Of a stretch of 64,000 nt of DNA, positions 32,411-43,362 are shown piece by piece. The number at the start of each line of letters is the position of its first letter. Position 1 is the first letter of the stretch. Under the pieces are notes generated by a model. That model was not told where the DNA came from, did no database searches, and saw only the letters and a list, made by a program, of their open reading frames with translations. Source of the stretch: Nereocystis luetkeana (Eukaryota > Sar > Phaeophyceae > Laminariales > Laminariaceae); assembly GCA_031213475.1 (NCBI GenBank), contig JARUPZ010000021.1:2093501-2157500 (forward strand), given 5' to 3'. The translations under genes and the position numbers were made by a program.

Positions 32411-35400
32411 TGAGTGAACAGAAAGAAAACACTGGAATTCGATTGAATGAATCAGCAATAAATGTTGCCATCCGGCGAATCAAACAGAAATGTATCAATA
32501 CAGAGACAACCACGAAGTGTATAACGCGAAGAGCGGATTCTAGCGTTCCGAGTGATTCCATCGTGTACCGTTCTCATCTGGTTCCTTTGCCGTTTCCCCT
32601 CTCGGGCCTAGGGCATACCTGCTCATACGACATCATACGCTATCATTCAAGGCGATAAAATAGCATTGCCTTGTCGACAACAAGCAGCAGCAGCAGCAAA
32701 GACTGAACAAAAACTGAACTAAGTACACAACAAAATATCACCACGAACTAACCCGACAAGCCGACTAAGAAACCTTTCGAACATCGCCACCAGGTATCGC
32801 TCACATCTACCGTAGTTACTTCGTCGTTTTCACCTCTTTGGCCTACTTCAAGGTGCCATTGTTTCCCACTGCTCCCCTTGTTTTGACAACACAGCAGCAA
32901 CAGCACTACGACTATTACCAAGAGAACTTGTACGTTTATATACCTACTATACACTATACAAGGTACCTGGGATAGCAGACCTGTTCGTATGATATGATAC
33001 GATATGATTCGTACAGCGTGATAAAGTGGCATTGCCGTCAGTTGCCAACAACAGACAGCACGAGCACAACAGACAGGACGAGCATGCCAAACGAACATGA
33101 TGCCAAAAAAATAGGGGGCAAGATGGCACACACACAAAACAAACGTGCTTGCAGAAGAATTCGAAGCTAAGGGTACGACCTTCGCAACACACCGAAGTAA
33201 AGTTTATCTGCTGAGCCACCCAACGTTCGCTACGATATGGCACAGAGGGAATGTGTACCCGCATGGACGAGTAGAAACTTGAAGCCGGAACAGTTTGTTT
33301 TAGCCCCGGAAAAAAAAACTAGCACTCGCCCCCAGGATGCGATGCAAGCGGATGAAGCCGCCCTTGGTAGGGGCGTGCGGGGCGAGCAAGGTGACGCACG
33401 TCCAGCAAACAGCGCACCGAGAGGTGAGCCTCATCTCAACCTACAGTAGCTAGGTTTCGGCTCAAAAACTACAGCTGTACAAGTACAAAATCGACTTTCA
33501 ACTGCCGAGAGCCGACCTCTCACACAATACCAGTACATACAAGGGCTCCGCTTGGGTGCCGGCATTCGCCAGCACCCATGCTTCGGATAGGGAAATATAC
33601 CTGAGTGTAATTAATGTTTTGATGTCTGATTATACGTACAAGATGAATGGAATGCCAAGTGTTCCAGGAAGAAGGCAATGCCAAAATAAACTTTTTTCAC
33701 AGAACCAATGAAGCCAAGCAATGCCAACCGTAGTCGTGCAGTACAGGATGAAGGCAAAATGACAAGATTGTCAGCAGCCCTAACAATCTAATTCACAGCT
33801 ACAACAAACAGTATAATTTATCAGGCTCGCTGTTTTATGATATTCAGTCCTCGTCCTCATTTTGCAGACGTTAACTCCCACGGCGGTAGTCCCATGTCTC
33901 TCTCTCAGGCTCGTTTGTGATACCTGGTATAATATTCCTTCCCCAGTCCAGATCATTTTGAGGTCAGGCGCCCCTGTGAGATAGGTCAGGCGCCCCTGTG
34001 AGATTCTTGGATCACCATCAAGTTTATTTTCTCCGTTCTCATGATCGTCCTTTCTAAACTTATGCAAACCTACAGTAACTCTGATTCCTCGCCCCATCAT
34101 AGAGGCTCAGTTATTGGGTACAGCAGCAGTCGGTGAATGCATCTATTTTTCGTTCCTCTCTCAGGGTCATTTCTGAGCAGAATGATATGTGTATGATCCA
34201 ATCAGCAGTTTTACTGTACAGCAGTACTCGACCGAGTACTGTTGCTGTCATACAGTACTTACAACGCGAAAAGGTAGCTATGAATTTGCCCGCGAAAATG
34301 AGGGATCCTAGAATTACGAAGCCGAGTTTTCGTTGTCCCATTGTACCACGAGTTTGTGATTAATTTTTTGTTTTTGGTCTCTCTCTGTCTCAGGGCCGGT
34401 CCTATCGAGAAAAAAAAAACAGAAAAAAACAACTAAAATTGCACACTTTCGCTTTTTCGCAAGAAACAGAAGGCTGAGTTATATCCAGAGAAAAAAAAAA
34501 GGAAAAAAAAAAGCCGAGTTGAGGTTGTGCGCGGTGCAATAATTTAGAACGACTCAACCGCCACAGCACGTGCTTCCCGGCGATAGCGCTCGACAGCGAC
34601 GGTGGATAGACACAACTCGTACACGCGAGGCACCCTTCACAGCAGGCGGTTCTCGTGGGTCAACCCGCTTCCTACGGAGTGCTCCAGAAGTTGTGCATCA
34701 GCCATCGCTCTTAAATGGTTGATGTTTAAATGCTAATGTTGAGTGGCACTCATGTCGAAAAGCGTACCGCCACAGCCACTTCCTGGTCCTCCGGTTTCTT
34801 GCTAGGGCACCCCTTGGTCATACCCTACCCACATATACTCACGCCGTTAGCAGACACGTCGCGTGGCAGCCTCATACACTACCTCGGCCATTGTGCGTGT
34901 GCCAACCGGTCGTACAAACTTTATCGGAACTTCATCCCTTCACCCCGAGCTCTTCCTATGTCTCTCTTCGCCCCTGGGTAACCCGTATTTCGTTTACTTG
35001 ACACCCGTTTCGTAAAAATTAAGCGCTCTGGGACTTGAAAAAAAAACAAATAAGTAAAAACAGAGGTATCGGTTTTCTTTACTCCTATTTTTTTATTTGA
35101 CCAACAAAACTCACGTGCTCTTCAGTTCTGCTCTTCGTTTTTTTGTGTCGTCATATTTTCCTCGTTAGGACCGGCCCCCACAGTCTGTGACCACAGAACA
35201 AGTACCTCTCTACCAGTAGTAGATAAGGGACCAGGACGGACAAAATGAACAGGTGCACCGATGAAGACATCACACGCACTCCTGCTGCGCAATTTTTGCT
35301 GTTCGTTCTTCATGCTGCAGTACTGGACCCGTGTCTCGACGGGGCAAGGCGGGGCGAGTGGAAGAGGCGAAAGGCGACACTCCCAGGGAGGTAGTCGGTA

Positions 35401-35738
35401 GAAAACGATCGCAATCGCGACACCGAGATATCGAAGCTCGCGACGACAAACAAAAAAAAAAACAGATCGCAGCACGAAGAAACAGATATGTATCTCCGGA
35501 CCAGAAAAAAAGCAGAACCTCGCTGTCTCCTAGTGTTAGAAGCAAACTCGATGTTTTTCCTTCTGCGCAAGATCCACGCTGTTTAGGATCGCTGCCTTCG
35601 ACGGCGGCGTGCGACCCGTACGGTTCGGGCGCGGGAATAGGTCGAGGAACGCGATCCTCGAGAGGAGCGGCCGACAACGCGAGGGCGAAGCCCGGCTTTG
35701 GAGGCGAACGGATCCCGGTCTCGGGCAGAGACGATTAG
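31101..35738 (+). CDS. 3' exons of a gene for a small disordered protein
   Basis: Exons 31101-31148, 33304-33423 and 35572-35738 join in phase 1 throughout. The junction codons become Ala and Asp, and the stop is TAG at 35736-35738. The peptide is Ala/Gly/Arg/Pro-rich without a recognisable domain. The 5' end is not resolved; an ATG at 30885 opens a good-looking frame (MSDHDTARAHAESLPVAED) but I see no convincing phase-1 donor linking it. Introns of 2.2 kb match the rest of the window. Confidence 0.38.
32600..33060 (+). repeat. Duplicated ATACGATATCAT / GCATTGCCGTCAG segment
   Basis: Segments 32605-32690 and 32965-33055 share ACCTGnTCnTAYGAYATCATAC-like sequence, GCGATAAAATAGCATTGCC / GTGATAAAGTGGCATTGCC and an ACAACAnnCAG end. 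Confidence 0.5.
33304..33423 (+). CDS. Internal exon (phase 1, 120 nt)
   Basis: Clean acceptor (CAGTTTGTTTTAG|CC) and donor CCGAGAG|GTGAGC. The peptide includes KKTSTRPQDAMQADEAALG and a Gly/Arg-rich end. Confidence 0.45.
35572..35738 (+). CDS. Terminal exon with stop
   Basis: Acceptor GTTTTTCCTTCTGCGCAAG|AT, phase 1, then 54 codons and TAG. Gly/Arg/Ser-rich, ending GFGGERIPVSGRDD. The frame is open upstream to 35331, but that part is Lys/Arg/Gln-rich and reads through what I take to be the intron end. Confidence 0.42.
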
Positions 35739-36507
35739 CGGAAATTCTGATACTTCTGCTTCATTGTCAGCCCTTGAACAGTGCTGTAGATATGTCTGTA
35801 TTTTCATTACGCCCAGGTCGTCGGATCGGGTATGTTGTGTTCGGCGACAAGGCGACCAAAGTCACACCAGGTACCTGGTATGATTAATTGTGTGCCACGG
35901 TATGATACCAGGTACTGTATGGAGTATACACCTGCTGCATGGAATAGTTCCTGCATGAAGCGTGGGCAGTGGCAAGAGAGGTTATTTTTGTACGACTACC
36001 TCAGGCACCAGGCACAAGGCACACGCCACGACTCTCGACGCACATGCCACCGACGAGGAACATCATGCATCAGGTTAGGTCGGGTTGATATTGCCACCTT
36101 CCAGGTAACCAGAGATGCCTGCCGACAGCACAGGCAGGCTACTCTGTAAATACGAGCACGACATCTTCTTTGGCACTGACCACGCATATGTATCGGTCAT
36201 CGTTTTCTCCGTCCCGAGGGCTTTCGGAAACAGTAGCTCGGCGAAGACACAGGCTACTGTTTCTGTCTGCCAGTTTCTTCCATTCGTGCCTCGGTGGGTA
36301 TACAGCATCATCGTGTACTTTGGTCTACAGCAGTACTCGTAGTATACCTCCCAGGGTATTTCAACCTCGTCAGAGCATACTGACTGCTGTCGTCTTTTGG
36401 GCTCGAGGTTTTCAGATACAACACTTGCAGCGACTGCTGCGAGTACGTAGCCGGGCTGATTTGCCGCACATACGATTACCGAGCTGTTGAGCACTGAGGG
36501 CACCGAC

Positions 36508-36594
36508 CTGGTGCGCTTCTCCAACCAAAGCGAAGGCGATGCGTCCCGCCATCACGTGTGGCTTGTGCGGATAGGATTCGACACGGGTTGCGAC
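36508..36594 (-). CDS. Possible exon (29 codons)
   Basis: Acceptor ATCATGTTGATCCAG|GTC and donor CACCAG|GTCGGT, phase 0 on both sides. Peptide VATRVESYPHKPHVMAGR followed by IAFALVGEAHQ. A plus-strand frame over the same bases is equally open (see findings), so strand is uncertain. Confidence 0.3.
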
Positions 36595-36894
36595 CTGGAT
36601 CAACATGATATATACACGACCTCGCCGATCAATCTGCTTGTAAACAGAGTCGAAACAAGAAGAGGGCACATGTTTCGATGTCATTTTGTTCTTGCCTCAT
36701 GTCGAAGGAGACCAGCCACGGGTGCTGAGCTGCACCATGCCTCTGCGCTCCTCAAGAAGCACAAGCCGAGAAAGACGACCGCCCACCGCATACTTACAGA
36801 GTACTTCTCGTAATCTCCAAAAGGGCTGCGACGCTGTACCTGTGAAACCACGTCGAGTCGAGACCTCATTTCGTGTCAAAGGGTTTCCAAGTAT

Positions 36895-37396
36895 ATGGAA
36901 ACTGGACTGTGTCGGGGAGCGGGTTACGTGACAATCACCAAAAGAAAACAGGACCAACCTCAGACCAAGCAACCCTCGACTGGACCAGGCGAAACCCAGA
37001 CACAGGGACAAACCAGGGGACGGCGCAGCTTAAGCACAGGTATGAATGCCCTCAACCTTGAACTTTTAAGACGTATCCTGTAGTGGGGAGGTGTGTTCTG
37101 GTGCAAACCATGAAATGTGTCGCCGCGGGCCATGTGTGTGATGTCCCCGATGATGAGGTACCGGGAGGGAGGGGGTGCTCGCTGCTACCAGAGGACGCGA
37201 GGCAGGAAGCTGTCGGCATCAAGACATCCCTGAAAGTTGGAGCAGGGACGCAGAATCTTGCGGGCGGCTCCGACTTCTGGTCGGTGTTGTTGCCGTTGTG
37301 CCGTTGAATGGCTCAGCCGCTCGCAAAATTCACCCGGCGGTGAACCCGTCGCACCAGCCACCACCAAGCTTGGGGCTAAAAATCACGGAAGTATAA
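36895..37396 (+). CDS. Possible two-exon small gene (74 residues)
   Basis: ATG at 36895 to donor AGCACAG|GTATGA (exon 36895-37039, phase 1), then acceptor ATGGCTCAG|CC (exon 37317-37396) to TAA. Gln/Thr/Lys-rich first half and Pro-rich second half; no domain. Support is limited to splice edges and matching phase. Confidence 0.25.
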
Positions 37397-38099
37397 TCGA
37401 AAAGGCCATCATGGCAAAGAAGCCCTGCACTCTGTACTACTGTGAGTGTTTCCTTCGTATCGGCGGGGAGCCACTGCACATCACTATACGCACGAGTAAG
37501 TGATGGGCCTGCCGGACGGTTACTTGGTGCTTTTGGAGCGCCTATTCCGATGCTATCTTGCCGGGCACCCCCTGGAAGCTTTCACGCTGGGCTTGGTGCG
37601 GGGTGCACTGCTGCTGTTGGTGCCCGAAGCCGGCGTTGAACACGGCCACGAATACTCGTACTCGTACCCGTTACGACCATAATCATGGTACCACACAGCA
37701 GTTACACCGGTACTTTAGTCAGTGCACGCAACCAGGAGCCTGGGGCCCATCCGTCTCTTCTTCTTGCTATTGGCTATTGCGATTCCGGTGAAGTCAGCAA
37801 GATGCAACGCACCGTGTTCGCTATGCGCACCTATCCGTAACTCAAGACTTGCGAGAAAGGATGTGGCAACGACGACGGAGCTCAGAGGTACAAGATCAAG
37901 ATTTTCGTGTCTGATGGGGGAGTCGGGCCGGTGTGGGACAGTAGCGCTTGTCACTTTTTGTACGAAGCCAGCGTGGGAATGTCGTGCAAACACTTTAGGT
38001 TATACGTTGGTGTATTCACGTATGCGCTGAACCGCGCCCCCCAAGGCTTGTTTCGGCGCACATCATAAACGAAACTGCTCGGGTCACACCCAAGTGCCC

Positions 38100-38265
38100 C
38101 AAAGGTACAATATAACAGTGTAAACACCACACCCCATCTTGTATACCACACCCCCACAGTTAGTATTACCACCCGGGTGGCCATTCTTTTTCGAGTCCTA
38201 GACGACCACCCGAGTTATCACCCGGGGTACGGTGTTCACCACACCCCCTGAGGTATTGCCTCCTA
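38100..38265. repeat. Dispersed repeat with CACCCGGGGT (Family F), copy 1
   Basis: Shares ACCACACCCCCACAGT, GACGACCACCC and TATCACCCGGGGTACGGTGT with 39036-39150. The CACCCGGGGTG palindrome recurs near 44390 in a rearranged form. Confidence 0.55.
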
Positions 38266-38680
38266 ATCAGCTGATGGGCCGGTTTCTGTGAGTATAGTCT
38301 ATCTCCGCCGTTGTGGTGCGTTGTGCAAACACCACAAAGAGCGCTGCATTCGAACAGCGGTGGGTGTGATCGTTTTTTCAGCGCTCATGTTTCCAGAACG
38401 GGAAGGTTGCCCATACCGATCAAGGCTTTTTTTCGGAACGATCTCGTCGAGAGCCTTCCGAAAATGTGATGTTCGGCTCCACATGGCACCCCCTTACTGT
38501 TGTTGTCGAGACAACGAGCGCCGAAAAACGATCTCGTCTCAGTGCGAACCTTCGTGGTCCTTCACGGTATTCCCATCCCAGACCGGTTCTCCGCTTGACT
38601 CGTGCGTTTGCATGTGGCGTCCTCGAACACTCAGGCTCTCAGAAAACCGACCGAAGGACACGATGTCAAAGCACGTGTTC

Positions 38681-38805
38681 GAAACAGTCGCCGGGGCGCA
38701 ACTTATCTGCTGAAAACAGTCGCCGCGCCGCAAACTGTCTGTTGAAAACAGTCGCCGCGCCGCAAACTATCTATTGAACACAGACGCCGCGCCGCAAACT
38801 ATCCG
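38681..38805 (+). repeat. About 32-bp tandem repeat, four units
   Basis: Units begin GAAAACAGTCGCCGCGCCGC and continue AAACTATCTGTT; the first and last are diverged. Confidence 0.85.
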
Positions 38806-39035
38806 TTTCGGACGCCTAGGCATATAGCGCCTGGTAAATAATAGGAACTGCGCGAAATGATATTTGAAACTGCCGACCACTTGTGTGCATTGGTGGATGC
38901 TAGACGGTGGAATGTGGGAGCAGTTGGTGCTGTCTCACCGCCATTCAGTGCGGTTTGTTGTTGAATGTTGAATGTTGAATGTTGAATGCCGTTTGTAACC
39001 ACTTCTATCACCCTCCCCTTGTTGTTTGTCACACT

Positions 39036-39150
39036 CGTACTGTAGTATACCACCCAGGGGTGGTAAATCCTCTGGAATCCCAAACGACCACCCACTTCAT
39101 CACCGGGGGTACGATGTACACCACACCCCCACAGTATATCACCTCGGGTA
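39036..39150. repeat. Dispersed repeat with CACCCGGGGT (Family F), copy 2
   Basis: TATACCACCCAGGGGTGGTA, AAACGACCACCCACTTCATC, ACCGGGGGTACGATGTACAC match copy 1. Confidence 0.55.
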
Positions 39151-39719
39151 ATGAGAATCCAGATCCAAAATATCATCACCGAAGGTGTTGTATACACTAT
39201 CATACACTATTTGAACATGCGATTATGCGGACCATATACCGGCATACCGGTATGTGCGTACGCAGATATAGGCTGTGCCCCTTCTATCGACGAGGTATTT
39301 CCTGGTCTATTTCCCTCTGGGTCCTTGTCTCTCTCATGAATAGAAGTTCACCCTCAACCAGACTCGCTCTCTCGTACTCGTATGTATCCCCTGACCAAAC
39401 ATGCCTCCCACATACGTTAATATTCAAATATTATATCCCACTGCACAAACCCTAGATTTGGTGCCTTCAATATTATACCTCGGACTAAACTCGATGAAAC
39501 AGCCGCAGCCCACCAAGCCATCCTGTTCTCACGGAGAATAGCTGAGCGTTTCATCACTTTAACAGCGTAGTTTGTACTGTATCCCTCCTCTCCAACTGCT
39601 GCTGTATGCCCTGTGCTTTTGTCGTAGCCAGCATAAAGAGGGCAGGCGAGGAGAAAAGCTTTCTAATGCTTCCACATATTTAACGGCGTGTTCGTTCCCC
39701 ATTTCCGTATCACCAATAC

Positions 39720-39900
39720 CTTGCTTTCGTTGCTCTGATCTTGCGTGTATCTTGCTTCCCCATCAAAGAGAGAGTAGCCAGCCGGATCGACGACAACACC
39801 CGTCATGACGTTGGGCAACTCGACGGCGAGGTCCACTGCGCTGACGAGACGCAAGGAAAAGCCTCTCGACGGTTTCTCCCCCAACTCGTACGCAGCAATT
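39720..39900 (-). CDS. Isolated internal exon of an unidentified gene (60 codons)
   Basis: Acceptor GTGCCTTCCAG|A and donor AGCAAG|GTATTG, phase 2 in and phase 0 out. The peptide reads like a folded domain: SLRLVSAVDLAVELPNV, then TGVVVDPAGYSLFDGEARY. The opposite strand is also open from an ATG at 39805 but has no GT donor before it degenerates. A partner exon could be 36594-36508 on the same strand, which is phase 0. Confidence 0.42.
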
Positions 39901-40164
39901 CTGGAAGGCACGCTCCTCACCAACGGCGACCTCAAGGCATGGCGCGGATATGGACATAAACACATTCATGCCCAAACTGACTCACCTCTTTTTCTGCTCC
40001 AAGATATATCATTTCATTTCGAATCGGCACACGCAGGCAGGCCAACCCGAAGGTGGTAGCTTTCGGTTGCGGAGCAGTAGAGGATTGCCACAAGTTTATC
40101 CATTCGGCGCACGCAAGCATCGCCGATATATGCACCCGCCAGGCCTTTTTCTGCTCAAATATGT

Positions 40165-40510
40165 ACTATATAAGCTGTCGCTATCAACTCGCTCAGCGGG
40201 ATATGCAACTATCGTAAACTTGTGTGCGTTCATGGAGACCGATCGGTTGGTCGGTCGGTCGGTCGGTCGGTCGGTCGGTCGGTCGGTCGCTCAGGCCATC
40301 TCGGAAAGGGTTCCTAGTTTTTGGCGCCGTGAGTAGAACCTCGCATTCACTCGTAAAAAGCTGTCGCTAGGAACCCGCGCAGCAGGATATTTGTAACTGT
40401 CGTCAACTTGTGTGCGTTGGTGGGTCCCGGCCCGTCGGTCGGTCGGTGCCTTCGGCCCTCTCGAAAAGAGTCCCTATCATTTTGGCGCTGTGTACCATTG
40501 AAAGTCGGTT
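40165..40510 (+). repeat. About 190-bp tandem duplication with (GGTC)n expansion
   Basis: Both copies contain AGCTGTCGCTA, AACTTGTGTGCGTT, a CGGTCGGTCGG run, CTCGGAAAGGGTTCCTA-like sequence and TTTTGGCGC(C/T)GTG. The first copy has GGTC repeated about 11 times (40244-40289), the second about 3 times. Confidence 0.75.
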
Positions 40511-41359
40511 TTGCTTGTATTATCTCAGTATGTCCTGCCGACGACGCCATTTGTGAAGGTCTTAGTCCGTTGGGCTTCTGGTAAAAGGTCAACTAATTGA
40601 CCACCAAATCTAAGCCTTGTAACAAATACTCTTCTTCCCCCCCTCGAAACAGCGGGGTCCTTGGACTTAATATATGGCCGTGCGTGCCTGGTACGCAGTT
40701 CGTCACAATCTCTGGGGACCCAGGAAAAGTGTGTATCAGATTCTTGACATGAGGAAATGCACTTTTCTTCAAAAAGAGTTAACATAGTGGACGTGAGATT
40801 CGAGCTCACGGCCAACGACCCATGTCCTGCCGACGACGCCACTTGTTAAGATCAAGGTCGGGACACCTTGTTTCCCCGGACAGGTTTGCCTATTAAGCCG
40901 ACACTCGTTGGTATTCACGTGTGCTGTTTGCTTGGAGATAGAACAAGAGCAGCTTTTTTGCTTTCGTGCACGGGGAGACTAAGAGCAAAGCTCGTGCCTC
41001 GCTGGGGAAAACGCCCCTGGTGATCCATGTAAGATACGCCTCCTAAGTACTACAAATACGATCTCCATACCTGAACCCAGCTAATTATCGGGCTTTCAGC
41101 GTCATTCAAGGCACTACCTTGACATCGGCGCGCGCAGACACGTCTGGGGTGCATCTTTGCATACCGGTGTTGCTGCGGAGCAGTGCGGCACTTGTGCACT
41201 GCTGCGCCATTGGTAAATCGAATTTGGCGTCGGGGCTGGATGAACGCACAATCTTAAGAACCATGCGTCGAATGAAATGAAATCTACATTTCTGTGCCGA
41301 CGGTATATGGCAGATGTCACCGATGGTTGAGGCCCACGCCTGAATCCGTTCCTCAAGTC

Positions 41360-42560
41360 CAACGCATGCATCTATGGTATGCCTGCTGGGACGGTCTTAA
41401 AAACGTTTTTCGTGGCATTACAGCAGTCCACTGCCAACAGTCCACTCGTAGCTTAGGACACGTACGGGTATCTCATGTAGCTTGACCTCTAAACTGCGGC
41501 TCCCTCCGAATCTCGCCTCGCATCGGAGCAGTGGCAAGACCTTGATCATTTATGTCCAGCACGTGCATCTACTGGTGTTTTCTGTAGCGTTGCGGGGTGT
41601 TTTTTGCTGCGTAGCAGTTGCCAATGTTGCAACTGTCTAGGTAAGCTCAGGTGCGAGCGGGGTGTACATGTGCGTTTTCGGTTGTCTTTTGCAGCCCCTT
41701 TTTACACCCTACGTCGCATCGGTTGGACAAAACCTTGATCTTCAAGCCGAACGCGTGCATCTACTGCTTGCTGTAATGTTACGGAGGTGTTTTCGTCGCG
41801 TTACAGAAGTCCGTTGCTTGTTGGTAAAAATAGGGGAATACGAAGTATATAGGTTTCTGTGTGTACCGTACGCCTTATTTACCGTGGTAGGTCTTAACTA
41901 CTCTGGCCCCCCGTGTGAGCAGTCTGGCGAAGCTCCGGTATGCGCGGACTGTGTTGTTGTCGCCATTGTTGACCTGACGTTAGCTCACCGCCTCTAGAGT
42001 AAAACAGTCTAACGGCACGAGGAAGTCTACTTTTTTTACGTTGCGTTAGACCCCATTCCCAAAAGTCTAGCTGAGCTCCGATATGAACCGGATATGTACA
42101 TTAGCGCCACCTTGTCTACTGTAGCCCCCTACGTGTAATCCTCGCTTCGTCGCTGAATTCTCGGTGGAAGGCCTGCATTAACTGCTTGCTTTACCGTTAC
42201 GAAGTGTGCTGGCGTTACAACAGTCGATTGCCGCCAACAATGCCAACAGCAGTCTACATAGCTACATGCGCCGGATATGTTGTTGTTGGTGGTGGTGGTG
42301 GTGGTGGTGGTGTTGTTGTTGTTGCTAGTATTTTTCAATGGCGTTACAGAAGTTAGTGACTGTCAGCAATGCCAACAGTCTAGCTGCATGCACCGGATTC
42401 GTTGTTGTAAGCGTTGTTGTAGTTGCCATTGCTGTTGTTGTTGGGGTCACGTTAGAGCTCATTGCCATCATTGCGCTTAGAACCCACTGCCAGCGGTCTA
42501 GCTACGCTCCCAATGTGAGCCGGGTATGTGTCCTGACATGTCTACTCCAGCTAGCTTCCT
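41360..42560 (+). repeat. Degenerate tandem repeats with GCGTTACAGAAGT core
   Basis: Variants of GCGTTACAGAAGTCCGTTGC, GCCAACAGTCTAGCT and CATGCATCTACTGC recur at least five times. Contains a (GGT)n/(TTG)n microsatellite at 42279-42324 and a Family B fragment. Confidence 0.55.
41823..41920. mobile_element. Family B right-hand fragment
   Basis: GTAAAAATAGGGGAATACGA to TGGCCCCCCGTGTGAG matches the right half of other copies; the left end is missing. Confidence 0.5.
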
Positions 42561-43260
42561 GTAAATCTCGCTGCGCATGGGATCAGTGGACAAGGGCCTT
42601 GATCGAAGAAAAGTACAGGCCACGCCCGACTCATTGCCAACATGAGTACCCGCTGACATAGTCGGTACAGGACAAACCCCCATCTTGAACCGTTTCACTA
42701 CTGCACAGTACGGAAACCTAAAATCGACTCGAATTTCAAGCGTTTTGCCCCAACAACCGGAGTGCGGTCCTTTTTATATTGCACCGCGCGAAGACCTAAG
42801 CACTATTGTCGGGCTGGTAGAAGCCGGGTTCTATTCCAGAGATTGTGTAACCGCTGAGCGAGAATCATAGTATGCACAATTTCCTAAATTCTCAGCCAAC
42901 GCACCGAAAGTTGACGACAGTTGCAGGTATTTCCTGCTGTGTGAGCTCCTAACGACAGCTATACTATCTTCAATTCTTAGGGTGTTCGCAATAATCCGAC
43001 GTCATTGGGCGAGCAAAATGTTGAAAACAGACAAAAAATAAGAGATTGGTTACACAGGAGAAGTAAAAGTTGCTCCATTCTCGAACCAACCCACAGACTT
43101 ACGCAACCCTCGAATACTTGGGTTCGAAACCGTCACTGTAGTCACTTTTCCCCCCACACCAATTGGTTTTTCGTGGGTGGGGATTGCTAATATGTATGAA
43201 ACAGACAACAAGAAACCCAACCTAGCCAAACTCTTGGCATACGTCCTCCTGTACACCCAG

Positions 43261-43362
43261 GGGTTGTGGCGCGCAAAACGGGGAGACCACGTGGAAAATG
43301 AGTTCTTCATGGTCCTTATGGACCGAGGGATGTACGACGGGGGGTTCAACATTCGAATGGCA
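43261..43362 (+). CDS. Exon encoding a charged, Met/Gly-rich segment (34 codons)
   Basis: Strong acceptor (GTCCTCCTGTACACCCAG|GGG) and donor ATGGCA|GTAAAC, phase 0 on both sides. The peptide contains AKRGDHVENEFFMVLMD and MYDGGFNIRM, which looks like a folded domain. No family is recognised. Its upstream exon was not found. Confidence 0.5.

Larger units (their letters stand above)
35739..43260. other. Mixed region with tentative exons and tandem repeats
   Basis: Between 35.7 and 40 kb are weak exon candidates on both strands. 40.1-42.6 kb is mostly tandem repeats. No complete gene can be assembled. Confidence 0.4.

Noticed and set aside
39805..40059. Plus-strand frame from ATG 39805 (GFSPNSYAAILEGTLLTNG)
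   Set aside because: No GT donor before the sequence loses coding character; the minus-strand exon over the same bases has both splice sites.
40790..40850. Possible tRNA T-arm (GTGAGCTCGAATCTCAC on the minus strand)
   Set aside because: The stem pairs, but no acceptor complement or anticodon arm lies at the right distance; more likely repeat-derived.
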